Below are positions 1 to 6,190 of a stretch of 7,309 bases of DNA, one piece after another (the first letter of the stretch is position 1; each line of letters begins with the position of its first letter). Source of the DNA: UBA1189 sp045647345 (lineage in GTDB: Bacteria > Bacteroidota > Bacteroidia > Bacteroidales > Bacteroidaceae); assembly GCA_045647345.1 (NCBI GenBank), contig JAZRMG010000131.1, positions 1 through 7,309 of the forward strand, given 5' to 3'. The notes under the pieces are model-generated. The model did no database searches. It saw only the letters and a list, made by a program, of their open reading frames with translations, and was not told the DNA's origin. Position numbers and translations under genes: made by a program.

Positions 1-1
1 C

Positions 2-139
2 GATAAGGCAGTGGCCTACCACGATACCGTGGCTCCCAAGCTCGAGGAGCTGCGCTCATACATTGACGACCTCGAAGAGGTGGTTGATGACAGCCTGTGG
101 CCATTGCCCAAGTATCGTGAGCTGCTATTTATACGATAA
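2..139 (+). CDS. glnN: Glutamine synthetase type III, C-terminal end (partial)
   Basis: Only the last 45 codons are present; the reading frame enters from the left edge and stops with TAA at 137-139. The peptide is acidic and helical, then ends in DDSLWPLPKYRELLFIR. A tail of the form LWPLPxYxELLF is what I know from the extreme C-terminus of type III (GlnN) glutamine synthetases of Bacteroidetes, large cytosolic enzymes that make glutamine from glutamate, ammonia and ATP. No catalytic residue falls within the window, so the call rests on this tail alone. The fucosidase gene begins 27 bp downstream on the same strand with no terminator between, so read-through is possible. The functions look unrelated. 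Confidence 0.75.
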   Translation, partial: DKAVAYHDTVAPKLEELRSYIDDLEEVVDDSLWPLPKYRELLFIR

Positions 140-166
140 GGTAGTTTTATTAATAATCTTGATATT

Positions 167-1486
167 ATGAAAAATCAGTATAAGAAGGTTGTAACTACAG
201 CTATTTCCCTACTAACGATGGTGGGGGGCATGGCACAGATTTCCAACCATTATGTTCCCACAGTAGAGAATATCCAAGCACGTCAAGAATTTGCAGACAG
301 TAAATTTGGAGTTTTTATCCATTGGGGTATATACAGCATGTTTGCTCAAGGTGAATGGTATATGACCAATGCCAATATAGATAACAAAGAGTACGCCAAG
401 GCTGCTTCTGCATTTTATCCGATCCAGTTTGATGCTAAAGAGTGGGTTAGTGCTATCAAGGATGCTGGAGCTAAGTATATCTGCTTTACCTCACGTCATC
501 ACGACGGATTCTCGATGTGGAATACAGAACAGTCTGATTACAATATTGTAGATGCTACTCCTTTTAAGCGTGATGTTATCAAAGAGTTGGCCGATGAATG
601 TCATCGCCAAGGCATTAAGCTTCATTTTTACTATTCGCATATCGATTGGACCCGTGATGACTATCCTGCCGGTCGTACGGGACGAGGTACGGGTAAAGAT
701 CCCGAAAAGGAAGATTGGTCCTCCTACTATGCTTTTATGAATCACCAACTCACCGAACTGCTTACCAATTATGGTAAGGTAGGAGCAATATGGTTTGATG
801 GATGGTGGGATCATGATCAAGATTCAATTCCTTTTGATTGGCAGCTCGAGGAACAGTATGCACTTATTCATCGTTTACAGCCTGCCTGCCTTGTAGGAAA
901 CAATCACCACCAGACACCGAACGAGGGCGAGGACATACAGATTTTCGAACGTGACCTCCCTGGTGAGAATAAAGCCGGACTTTCTGGGCAATCTGTCAGC
1001 CGTCTTCCTTTGGAAACATGTCAGACCATGAACGGTATGTGGGGGTACAAGATTATTGACCAGAACTACAAGAGTGCTGATACGCTGATACGTTATTTGG
1101 TGAGCACTGCGGGAAAAGGTGCTAATCTATTGCTTAACGTTGGCCCTCAGCCTAATGGCGAACTTCCATCTGCAGCACTTGACCGTTTGAAAGAGATAGG
1201 GACGTGGACTCGTCGTTATGGAGAAACCATCTATGGCACTACAGCAGGTGATATCGCTGCACAGGAGTGGGGTGTCACTACACGTAAAGGTGATCAGCTC
1301 TTCGTACATATCTTCAACCATGATGCTAAAGAACTTCACTTGCCGCTTAGTTGTAAAGTCAAGGAAGCCTTTATCTACGATACCAAGCAGCCGCTTAAGG
1401 TGAAGCGAACGAAAGAGGGTGTTACTCTCCTTTTTGAGGAAGTACCTTCAGGTACAGACTATATTGCTGTGTTGAAGACGAAGTAG
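167..1486 (+). CDS. Secreted GH29 alpha-L-fucosidase
   Basis: A 439-residue glycoside hydrolase of family GH29, expected to release terminal alpha-L-fucose with retention of configuration. Residues 1-24 form a Sec signal peptide (KK, a hydrophobic stretch, then GGMAQ). No lipobox cysteine follows, so it is probably periplasmic. Family signatures in order: KFGVFIHWGIYSMF near 46-59, the substrate-pocket motif FTSRHHDGFSMW near 107-118, YSHIDW near 156-161, and WFDG at 209-212, whose Asp211 is the expected catalytic nucleophile. Glu261 (IFERD) is a plausible acid/base, but that residue varies between GH29 subgroups and I cannot fix it. LLLNVGPQPNG near 321-331 is the usual end of the barrel; a short beta domain follows. 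The ATG at 167 is chosen because it gives a complete signal peptide. No SusC/SusD genes or other glycosidases are in view, so the glycan target is unknown. Its wording looks more AT-rich than that of the arabinose genes. Confidence 0.93.
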   Translation: MKNQYKKVVTTAISLLTMVGGMAQISNHYVPTVENIQARQEFADSKFGVFIHWGIYSMFAQGEWYMTNANIDNKEYAKAASAFYPIQFDAKEWVSAIKDAGAKYICFTSRHHDGFSMWNTEQSDYNIVDATPFKRDVIKELADECHRQGIKLHFYYSHIDWTRDDYPAGRTGRGTGKDPEKEDWSSYYAFMNHQLTELLTNYGKVGAIWFDGWWDHDQDSIPFDWQLEEQYALIHRLQPACLVGNNHHQTPNEGEDIQIFERDLPGENKAGLSGQSVSRLPLETCQTMNGMWGYKIIDQNYKSADTLIRYLVSTAGKGANLLLNVGPQPNGELPSAALDRLKEIGTWTRRYGETIYGTTAGDIAAQEWGVTTRKGDQLFVHIFNHDAKELHLPLSCKVKEAFIYDTKQPLKVKRTKEGVTLLFEEVPSGTDYIAVLKTK

Positions 1487-1499
1487 TCCGATAGTCCTA

Positions 1500-1979
1500 C
1501 TAATCTTCAAATGATTGGTATAGTGTGCTGTCGCGCACCAACTCCACCTCTTTTATGGGGAGTTCGTCTCCTATCATCTCGCCTTCTATATAGATACGTA
1601 TAGGAGTTTGTTTTCCGTTATTGTGGATGGTTATGCTCTTTCTGAACACACCCGGACGTCGTCCTTTGCCATTATAGGTGACGGTGATCTTTCCTTTTTG
1701 TCCCGGCATGACGGGTTCAAGCGTATACTCAGGTACGGTGCATCCACATGAAGCGCTGGCTTGGTGGATGATGAGTGGCGATTTTCCTGTATTTGTGAAC
1801 ACAAACTCATGGGTCACGATGGCCGTGTCTTGAGCAAAAACACCAAAATCGTAGCGGGTGTGCTCAAATTTCATCTCACCTTTATGTCTGTCCTTTACCT
1901 CCTCTTCTTGGATGTGTTGGGCTTTTCCGATAGTTGCCATCATCAGTCCGATAGCTGCAAACAATATATATTTTCTCAT
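1500..1979 (-). CDS. DUF1573 secreted protein
   Basis: A 159-residue protein with an N-terminal signal peptide (about residues 1-20, ending GKA before QH) and a single DUF1573 domain. Typical family features are visible: FEHTRYDFGVFAQDT near 38-52, the strand HEFVFTNTGKSPLII near 57-71, the SCGCT motif with Cys78 and Cys80, and PGQKGKITVTYN near 92-103. DUF1573 proteins are abundant in Bacteroidetes and have an immunoglobulin-like, ASPM/SPD-2/Hydin-type fold; their role is not established. The protein should be exported, and the lack of a cysteine at the cleavage site argues against a lipoprotein. It is convergent with the fucosidase, with 13 bp between the stop codons. It has its own promoter upstream and is separated from the arabinose genes by a palindromic terminator, so it is probably monocistronic. 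Confidence 0.9.
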   Translation of the reverse strand: MRKYILFAAIGLMMATIGKAQHIQEEEVKDRHKGEMKFEHTRYDFGVFAQDTAIVTHEFVFTNTGKSPLIIHQASASCGCTVPEYTLEPVMPGQKGKITVTYNGKGRRPGVFRKSITIHNNGKQTPIRIYIEGEMIGDELPIKEVELVRDSTLYQSFED

Positions 1980-2009
1980 ATTTTATATATTTATTCAATT
2001 CATGCCGTG

Positions 2010-2040
2010 CAAATATAGTGATTATAGAAATACCTTGCAA
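2010..2040 (-). promoter_or_regulatory. Bacteroidetes-type promoter for the DUF1573 gene
   Basis: On the minus strand a TTG (2040-2038) is followed, after exactly 20 bp, by TATATTTG (2017-2010). This matches the Bacteroidetes primary-sigma consensus TTTG-N19-21-TAnnTTTG, fully at the -7 box and with TTG at -33. Transcription would start near 2003, giving a 5' leader of roughly 20-25 nt before the ATG at 1979. The leader is AT-rich and has no Shine-Dalgarno sequence, as is common in this phylum. Confidence 0.75.
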
Positions 2041-2098
2041 TTGTCATGATAAAAAAGTTCAATTTCATTCAGACTAAAACTTTGTGGTATGGAACTGA

Positions 2099-2128
2099 AA
2101 AAGGTAGCAAGCATGCTTGCTACCTTTT
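2099..2128 (-). terminator. Perfect 30-bp palindrome, probable terminator of the kinase/arabinose unit
   Basis: The sequence AAAAGGTAGCAAGC followed by its exact complement is a perfect palindrome centred at 2113/2114. As RNA it gives a stem of GGTAGCAAG/CTTGCTACC with a small CATG loop, preceded by A's and followed by U's. On the minus strand it lies 21 bp past the kinase stop and runs into TTTTTC, which fits intrinsic termination. Being symmetric, it could act in both directions, although no plus-strand gene ends here. It isolates the arabinose genes from the DUF1573 promoter. Confidence 0.85.
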
Positions 2129-2149
2129 ATGATAGGATAGAGTAGGGGA

Positions 2150-3748
2150 TTACTTCTTGGCTTTTACTGCTGCAGCCTCGATGGGCAGGCAGGCCTTGTA
2201 GTTCTCAATGTAGGCGTTGAAGCCTGCTACGTCTTCCTTGGCAGGAGCAATCTCCTCACCAGTGTTGCCGCCGAATACTACCTCCTCGAGATAGTCTTCG
2301 AGTGACATGCCCTTGGCATTGTTTACCAGGTAGGAGCCGAGCAGTGCCATACCCCATGCACCACCTTCACCTGCGGTCTCCATCACTGAGATGGGTGAGT
2401 TGATGGCGGCTGCCAGGATGCGCTGACCTACGCCCTTGGTCTTGAAGAGGCCGCCGTGACCGGTGATGCGGTCGACACGGATCTTCTCTTCGTTGAAGAG
2501 TATGTCGTTACCTATCTTGAGTGCACCTACTGAGGCGTGCAGATGGGCACGCATGAAGTTAGCAAGGTTGAACTTGTCACTTGCCGAGCGCACAAACAGA
2601 GGACGACCCTCCTCCATACCGGTGAGAGGCTCACCAGAGATATAGTTGTAAGATACGAGTCCGCCACAGTCGGTATCGCCGGTGAGGGCGTGGTTGTAGA
2701 GCTTACCGAAGATCTCGTTCATGTCGACGGGGATACCCATCAGCTCCTGATACTCCTTGAAGAGGTTTACCCATGCGTTGAGGTCAGAGGTACAGTTGTT
2801 GCAGTGTACCATAGCTACCAGGCTGCCGTCGGGGGTGGTGACCATATCGATGGCTTCGTAGGGCTTGGAGAGCTCTTTCTCCAATACGATCATTGAGAAT
2901 GATGAGGTACCTGCCGATACGTTACCTGTGCGTTGCTTTACTGCGTTGGTGGCTACCATGCCGGTACCTGCGTCGCCCTCGGGAGGACATACGGGGATGC
3001 CTGCCTTGAGGTGGCCCGATACGTCGAGCTTCTTGGCACCTTCGGGGGTGAGGAAGCCAGCGTTCTCACCAGCTACCAATACCTTGGGAAGGATGTCGGT
3101 GAGCTTCCAGCTGTAGCCCTTGGGTGCTACGAGGTTGTCAAACTTGCTGACCATCTCGGCAGAGTAGTTCTTGGTGGCGGGATCAACGGGAATCATACCT
3201 GAAGCGTCGCCTACGCCGAGCACGCGCTCGCCAGTAACCTGCCAGTGTACGTAGCCGGCGAGGGTGGTGAGGAAGTCGATGTCACCCACATGCTCCTCGC
3301 CATTGAGGATAGCCTGATAGAGGTGTGAGATGCTCCAACGCAAGGGGATGTTGTATACGAAAAGCTCAGACAATGCGGCAGCTGCCTGACCGGTGTTGGT
3401 GTTGCGCCAGGTGCGGAAGGGCACGAGAATCTTCTCGCTCTTGTCGAACGCCATGTAGCCGTGCATCATAGCGCTGAAACCGATGGCTGCGAGTGTCTCG
3501 ATCTCGGTGTCGTAGAGCTCGTTGACGTTCTTGCGGAGGTCGGCATAGCAGTCTTGCAAGCCATACCAGATAGCCTCTACGCTATATGTCCAAAGACCAT
3601 CAACCAACTGGTTCTCCCAAGTGTGGCTACCCTGTGCGATGGGCTTGTTCTCTTGGTCGATGAGGACGGCCTTGATACGTGTTGAACCGAACTCAATGCC
3701 GAGGATGGCCTTGCCCGATTCGATAGTTTGTTTTGCAGTTAAACTCAT
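2150..3748 (-). CDS. FGGY-family carbohydrate kinase, probable L-ribulokinase (xylulokinase-like)
   Basis: A 532-residue cytosolic sugar kinase of the FGGY/ASKHA fold. The N-terminal phosphate-binding loop is GIEFGSTRIKAVLID (about 17-31), with Glu where many FGGY kinases have Asp (GIDxGT). GFSAMMHGY near 90-98 matches the sugar-binding region. PPEGDAGTGM near 255-264 holds the expected catalytic base Asp259. The second phosphate segment is GNVSAGTSSFSMI near 275-287. The adenosine region is ITGHGGLFKTKGVGQRILA near 428-445, then GEGGAWGMALLGS. By sequence type it resembles xylulokinases more than the E. coli AraB family, and automated annotation may call it xylulokinase. Because it sits in a cluster with araA and araD, I infer that it phosphorylates L-ribulose; D-xylulose as a second or main substrate cannot be excluded. 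It is the last gene before the terminator at 2099-2128, and a 261-bp repeat-filled spacer separates it from araA. Confidence 0.9.
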   Translation of the reverse strand: MSLTAKQTIESGKAILGIEFGSTRIKAVLIDQENKPIAQGSHTWENQLVDGLWTYSVEAIWYGLQDCYADLRKNVNELYDTEIETLAAIGFSAMMHGYMAFDKSEKILVPFRTWRNTNTGQAAAALSELFVYNIPLRWSISHLYQAILNGEEHVGDIDFLTTLAGYVHWQVTGERVLGVGDASGMIPVDPATKNYSAEMVSKFDNLVAPKGYSWKLTDILPKVLVAGENAGFLTPEGAKKLDVSGHLKAGIPVCPPEGDAGTGMVATNAVKQRTGNVSAGTSSFSMIVLEKELSKPYEAIDMVTTPDGSLVAMVHCNNCTSDLNAWVNLFKEYQELMGIPVDMNEIFGKLYNHALTGDTDCGGLVSYNYISGEPLTGMEEGRPLFVRSASDKFNLANFMRAHLHASVGALKIGNDILFNEEKIRVDRITGHGGLFKTKGVGQRILAAAINSPISVMETAGEGGAWGMALLGSYLVNNAKGMSLEDYLEEVVFGGNTGEEIAPAKEDVAGFNAYIENYKACLPIEAAAVKAKK

Positions 3749-3767
3749 AGTGGTAAGTTTATTTGTA

Positions 3768-3993
3768 GGAGTTAAAGGAGATAAAGGGAGATACCTTATA
3801 AAGGGGTAGAGGAGTTATTTTTTAGGGAGTTAAAGGTACTTAAAAGGAGTTATCGCTTCGCTCTTTAGGGAGATAAAGGCCAATAGTTTTGTCAGCGATG
3901 TAACATTTGGCGTTTAACTCCATTTACCTCCATTTACCTCCATTTAACTTCCTTTATCTCCTAAACATTTGGCATTTAACTCCCTTTATCTCC
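3768..3993. repeat. Large imperfect palindromic repeat, copy I (kinase-araA spacer)
   Basis: The whole spacer of 261 bp is filled by this element. The left arm (about 3768-3850) is a purine-rich run of variant units (GGAGTTAAA, GGAGATAAA, GGGAGATA, GGAGTTAT). The right arm (about 3903-3993) is its pyrimidine-rich counterpart (CTCCATTTA, CTTCCTTTATCTCC). Between them lies a core (3854-3921) beginning CGCTTCGCTC and containing GGAGATAAAGGCCAATAG. That segment pairs imperfectly (about 13 of 18 positions) with the segment ending GGCGTTTAACTCC. The core recurs at 7025-7095 in the araR-araD spacer. On the arabinose transcript the element would form a long, mismatched hairpin between araA and the kinase gene. 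I see no promoter of the TAnnTTTG type and no ORF here. Function unknown. Confidence 0.85.
3918..3957. repeat. Decamer tandem array (CTCCATTTAC units)
   Basis: Four consecutive 10-bp units in the right arm of copy I read CTCCATTTAC, CTCCATTTAC, CTCCATTTAA and CTTCCTTTAT. The first two are identical and the later ones diverge, as expected from slippage followed by drift. The 10-bp period is close to one helical turn. Copy II in the other spacer has related words (AACTCCTTTTA, AACTCCATTTG) but no regular array. Confidence 0.8.
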
Positions 3994-4009
3994 TTAGATA
4001 CTTAAATTA

Positions 4010-5545
4010 TTATTTCAGTGCCTTGCTCAACATGTAGTACATCTCGTTGTTGCGGAGCTCCTGCTTGAAGTTGCTGATGGTGGTCTCCTTGTTGATCTTG
4101 ATGTACTCGATGCCTACGATCTCAGCGAAATCTTCCCAATACTCCTCGTTGATGTCGTATGAGAATGCGCTGTGGTGGGTACCGCCTGCGAGGATCCATG
4201 CGCCTGCACCGATTTCGAATGTGGGCTGAGGAATCCAGAGTGCAGATGCCACGGGAAGGTTGGGCATGGGCTTGGGCTCGATGCACTCTACCTCCTGTGA
4301 GATAAGGCGGAAGCGGTTGCCGAGGTCTACGATGGTAGCCTTGATACCGTAACCGGTCTTAGAGGTGAACACGAGACGTGCGGTCTGCTGCTTGCGGATA
4401 CCGATGCCGAGGAAGTGTACCTCGAGCTTGGGCTTCTCCTCTACAGCGATATCGGGGCAAATCTCGAGCATGTGGCTCTGGAGGCATGATGACTGTGCAC
4501 CAGCGAAGTTGAGGGTGTAGTCCTCGAGGAATGAGCAACCCTTAGGCATGCCCTGCTGGATAACCCAAAGTGTGCGGCAGAGGCAAGCGGTCTTCCAGTC
4601 GCCCTCAGCACCGAAACCGATACCCTCGGCCATCAAACGCTGTGAAGCAAGACCGGGGATTTGGTCGAAACCTACGAAGTTAGGATCGTTGATGTCAGCA
4701 TCACCGAGGTCGTCGAAGTTGGTGGTGAAGGCTGTAGCACCCTCGTCGATAAGTACGCGACGGAGAGCAATCTCAGCCTTAGCTGCGTTCTTCACCTTCT
4801 CCCAGTATACCTCTTCACCGCTCTCGTCGATCTTGATCTCGTAGAGCTTCTTGTACTCCTCAACGAGTGCATCGGCCTCGGCGTCAGTCACCTTCTTGAA
4901 GTACTCCATGAGTGATGATACGGGGTAGTAGTCAACGTGATAGCCCATGCGCTGCTCGAACTCTACGCGGTCGCCATCGGTAACGGCTACGTTGTTCATG
5001 TTCATACCGAACATGAGGCAGCGTGTGTTCTTAGCATCAGCTACACCAGCTGATACACGTGCCCAAACGGCAATCTTCTCCTGTGCCTCCTGGCTCTTCC
5101 AGTGGCCGCAAACCACCTTGCGGGGAACGCGCATGCGAGTGCAGATGTGACCGAACTCGATGTCGCCGTGTGCTGACTGGTTGAGGTTCATGAAGTCCAT
5201 GTCGATGGTATCCCAAGGAATCTCGGCATTGTACTGTGTGTGGAAGTGGAGGAGGGGCTTCTGCAGAGTCTGCAATGCCTTGATCCACATCTTAGCGGGT
5301 GAGAAGGTGTGCATCCATGTGATTACACCTACGCACTTTTCCTCGTTGTTGGCAGCCTTCATCACGGCCTCGGCCTCCTTAGAAGAGTTTGCTGTGCCCT
5401 TATATACTACCTTTACGGGAATGATACCGCTATTGTTAAGACCATCAACCATCTCCTTAGAGTGGCCATCTACGATCTTTACTGTCTCGCCACCGTAGAG
5501 CAACTGTGCTCCAGTGACCCACCAAATTTCATAATTTTCAAACAT
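4010..5545 (-). CDS. araA: L-arabinose isomerase
   Basis: A 511-residue cytosolic, metal-dependent isomerase converting L-arabinose to L-ribulose, the first step of the pathway. It aligns along its whole length with the E. coli enzyme (500 residues), with a constant offset of 8 at the active site: Glu314 (FGAEGDWK), Glu341 (FLEDYT), His358 (QSHMLEICP) and His458 (GGTHHSA) correspond to E. coli Glu306, Glu333, His350 and His450. The N-terminal EIWWVTGAQLLYG and the segment ITWMHTFSPAKMWI near 75-88 are also classic. The start at 5545 gives the usual MFENYEIWWVTG beginning. The leader is A/T-rich with no Shine-Dalgarno. The gene looks intact and codon use is strongly biased (many CGT, CTC, TAC), suggesting high expression. 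A 330-bp spacer with repeats separates it from the GIY-YIG gene upstream. Confidence 0.98.
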   Translation of the reverse strand: MFENYEIWWVTGAQLLYGGETVKIVDGHSKEMVDGLNNSGIIPVKVVYKGTANSSKEAEAVMKAANNEEKCVGVITWMHTFSPAKMWIKALQTLQKPLLHFHTQYNAEIPWDTIDMDFMNLNQSAHGDIEFGHICTRMRVPRKVVCGHWKSQEAQEKIAVWARVSAGVADAKNTRCLMFGMNMNNVAVTDGDRVEFEQRMGYHVDYYPVSSLMEYFKKVTDAEADALVEEYKKLYEIKIDESGEEVYWEKVKNAAKAEIALRRVLIDEGATAFTTNFDDLGDADINDPNFVGFDQIPGLASQRLMAEGIGFGAEGDWKTACLCRTLWVIQQGMPKGCSFLEDYTLNFAGAQSSCLQSHMLEICPDIAVEEKPKLEVHFLGIGIRKQQTARLVFTSKTGYGIKATIVDLGNRFRLISQEVECIEPKPMPNLPVASALWIPQPTFEIGAGAWILAGGTHHSAFSYDINEEYWEDFAEIVGIEYIKINKETTISNFKQELRNNEMYYMLSKALK

Positions 5546-5558
5546 AGTTTTTAAATTT

Positions 5559-5593
5559 AATGGACAATTGAGAATGGATAATGGAGAATTAAT
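5559..5593. repeat. Heptad tandem repeat in the araA leader
   Basis: Five consecutive 7-bp units read AATGGAC, AATTGAG, AATGGAT, AATGGAG and AATTAAT, starting 14 bp upstream of the araA start codon. On the araA coding strand the units read as CCATT-type words. Short tandem words of this kind (AATGGA/AATTGA) are familiar from Bacteroidetes intergenic DNA. Any effect on araA translation is unknown. Confidence 0.7.
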
Positions 5594-5621
5594 AGTAATA
5601 ATATAGATGTCAGCCTATGGT

Positions 5622-5649
5622 GTCATATCGAACGTATGTGAGATATCTC
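5622..5649 (+). repeat. Covarying hairpin repeat, copy 1
   Basis: Begins GTCAT and ends ATCTC. The outer stem is ATATC (5625-5629) with GATAT (5642-5646). The 12-nt loop starts with GA and ends with GA, and it contains an inner AC/GT pair of steps around GTAT. Same architecture as the copies at 5663, 5809 and 6191 but with a different stem sequence. It lies 13 bp from copy 2, in inverted orientation. Confidence 0.8.
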
Positions 5650-5662
5650 AATCTCCGTTTTT

Positions 5663-5690
5663 TAGATCCCTCACTACGTATCGGGATGAC
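5663..5690 (-). repeat. Covarying hairpin repeat, copy 2
   Basis: Read on the minus strand from GTCAT at 5690. The stem is ATCCC with GGGAT (plus-strand positions 5683-5687 and 5666-5670), and the 12-nt loop begins GA and ends GA around TACGTAGT. Inverted with respect to copy 1, so that the GTCAT ends of the pair face outward. No gene lies between them. Confidence 0.8.
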
Positions 5691-5808
5691 ATTACTGCTG
5701 AATCAACTGTTTTGTTATTGCTTAATTAATAGTCTCATTGTCGCACTCTCTCTTATCTCGGTTAATATTAGTTGGTTTGTTACTCTTTTGTTTTTCTTTT
5801 GTTTTTTT
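5691..5808. other. T-rich spacer with no recognised feature
   Basis: This stretch between hairpin copies 2 and 3 is AT-rich and, toward 5788-5808, almost pure T with scattered G and C. I find no gene, promoter consensus or convincing terminator. A 100-codon open frame crosses it on the plus strand, but it is a by-product of the repeats (see rejected items). Confidence 0.5.
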
Positions 5809-5835
5809 GTCATCCTGAGCAACGCGAAGGATCTC
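5809..5835 (+). repeat. Covarying hairpin repeat, copy 3 (left end of the GIY-YIG unit)
   Basis: Begins GTCAT and ends ATCTC. The stem is ATCCT (5812-5816) with AGGAT (5828-5832), and the 11-nt loop is GAGCAACGCGA, again GA...GA with an inner GC/GC step. It lies 40 bp past the stop codon of the GIY-YIG gene. It resembles the widespread bacterial intergenic word CATCCTGAGCGAAGCGAAGGATC more closely than the other three copies do. Confidence 0.85.
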
Positions 5836-5875
5836 GCGCAATACTCTGCTGAGGTACTTGGATTTTTCACATTTG

Positions 5876-6175
5876 CTACCATCCCATTTCCTCTGCTAGA
5901 TTATTCTTTTCAGGATTGACTGTCATGATGAGTTTGTCTTTCTTCTCTCTTCGCCATCCCTTCAGCTCTTTCTCTCGTGCTATAGCGTCATCAATAAGGT
6001 TGTACTCTTCAAAATAGACCAAGTCACAACATTTATACTTATGTGTAAAGCCGTCAATGCTGCCACTCTTATGCTCGCTGTATCTTCTGTACAAATCGTT
6101 TGTAACACCAATGTACAAAACCGAACGTATCTTATTAGACATTATATATACCCAATATTGATGGACGTTGGTCAT
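5876..6175 (-). CDS. Small GIY-YIG nuclease domain protein
   Basis: A 99-residue single-domain protein. The hallmark motif appears as WVYIM (8-12) followed by LYIGVTNDLYRR (20-31), that is VYI...YIG. It is followed by the catalytic region with Arg30/Arg31, Glu34-His35-Lys36, then AREKELKGWRR (66-76) with Glu68 as the expected metal-binding glutamate, and VNPEKNNL near the end with the usual asparagine. It should be a magnesium-dependent DNA endonuclease fold. No separate DNA-binding domain is present, so it resembles the small stand-alone Bacteroidetes group and not UvrC or a homing enzyme with extra domains. All key residues look intact. The start at 6175 precedes the first motif strand by seven residues; a later ATG (residue 12) would break the motif. 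Hairpin copy 4 begins 15 bp upstream of the start and copy 3 lies 40 bp beyond the stop. Confidence 0.93.
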   Translation of the reverse strand: MTNVHQYWVYIMSNKIRSVLYIGVTNDLYRRYSEHKSGSIDGFTHKYKCCDLVYFEEYNLIDDAIAREKELKGWRREKKDKLIMTVNPEKNNLAEEMGW

Positions 6176-6190
6176 AATAGTTAAAGCTTT

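Noticed and set aside
154..161. TAATCTTG as a -7 box for the fucosidase gene
   Set aside because: It has one mismatch and would place the transcription start at or inside the start codon at 167; no suitable -33 element was found.
1484..1502. Possible terminator between the convergent fucosidase and DUF1573 genes
   Set aside because: Only a short direct repeat (TAGTCC twice) and a 4-bp GTAG/CTAC match are present, too weak to call.
2463..3202. Several antisense open frames of 60-119 codons within the kinase gene
   Set aside because: They lie opposite a GC-rich intact gene, have no recognisable motifs, overlap each other, and are expected from the codon bias of the real gene.
3768..3993. CRISPR-like array
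   Set aside because: The tandem words are 9-11 bp, contiguous and imperfect, with no unique spacers and no cas genes in view.
5037..5288. 83-codon minus-strand open frame inside araA
   Set aside because: It is a shifted-frame shadow of a strongly codon-biased gene whose own frame is intact through this region, so it is neither a separate gene nor a frameshift.
5539..5546. Minus-strand TATGTTTG, a match to the TAnnTTTG promoter box, at the araA start
   Set aside because: It overlaps the araA start codon itself and has no -33 partner at the right distance, so it cannot drive araA.
5617..5919. 100-codon plus-strand open frame across the repeat region
   Set aside because: It starts in hairpin copy 1 and runs through copies 2 and 3. 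The peptide pieces LDPSLRIGMT and VILSNAKDL are the translations these repeats always give. It has no domain and overlaps the end of the GIY-YIG gene on the other strand.
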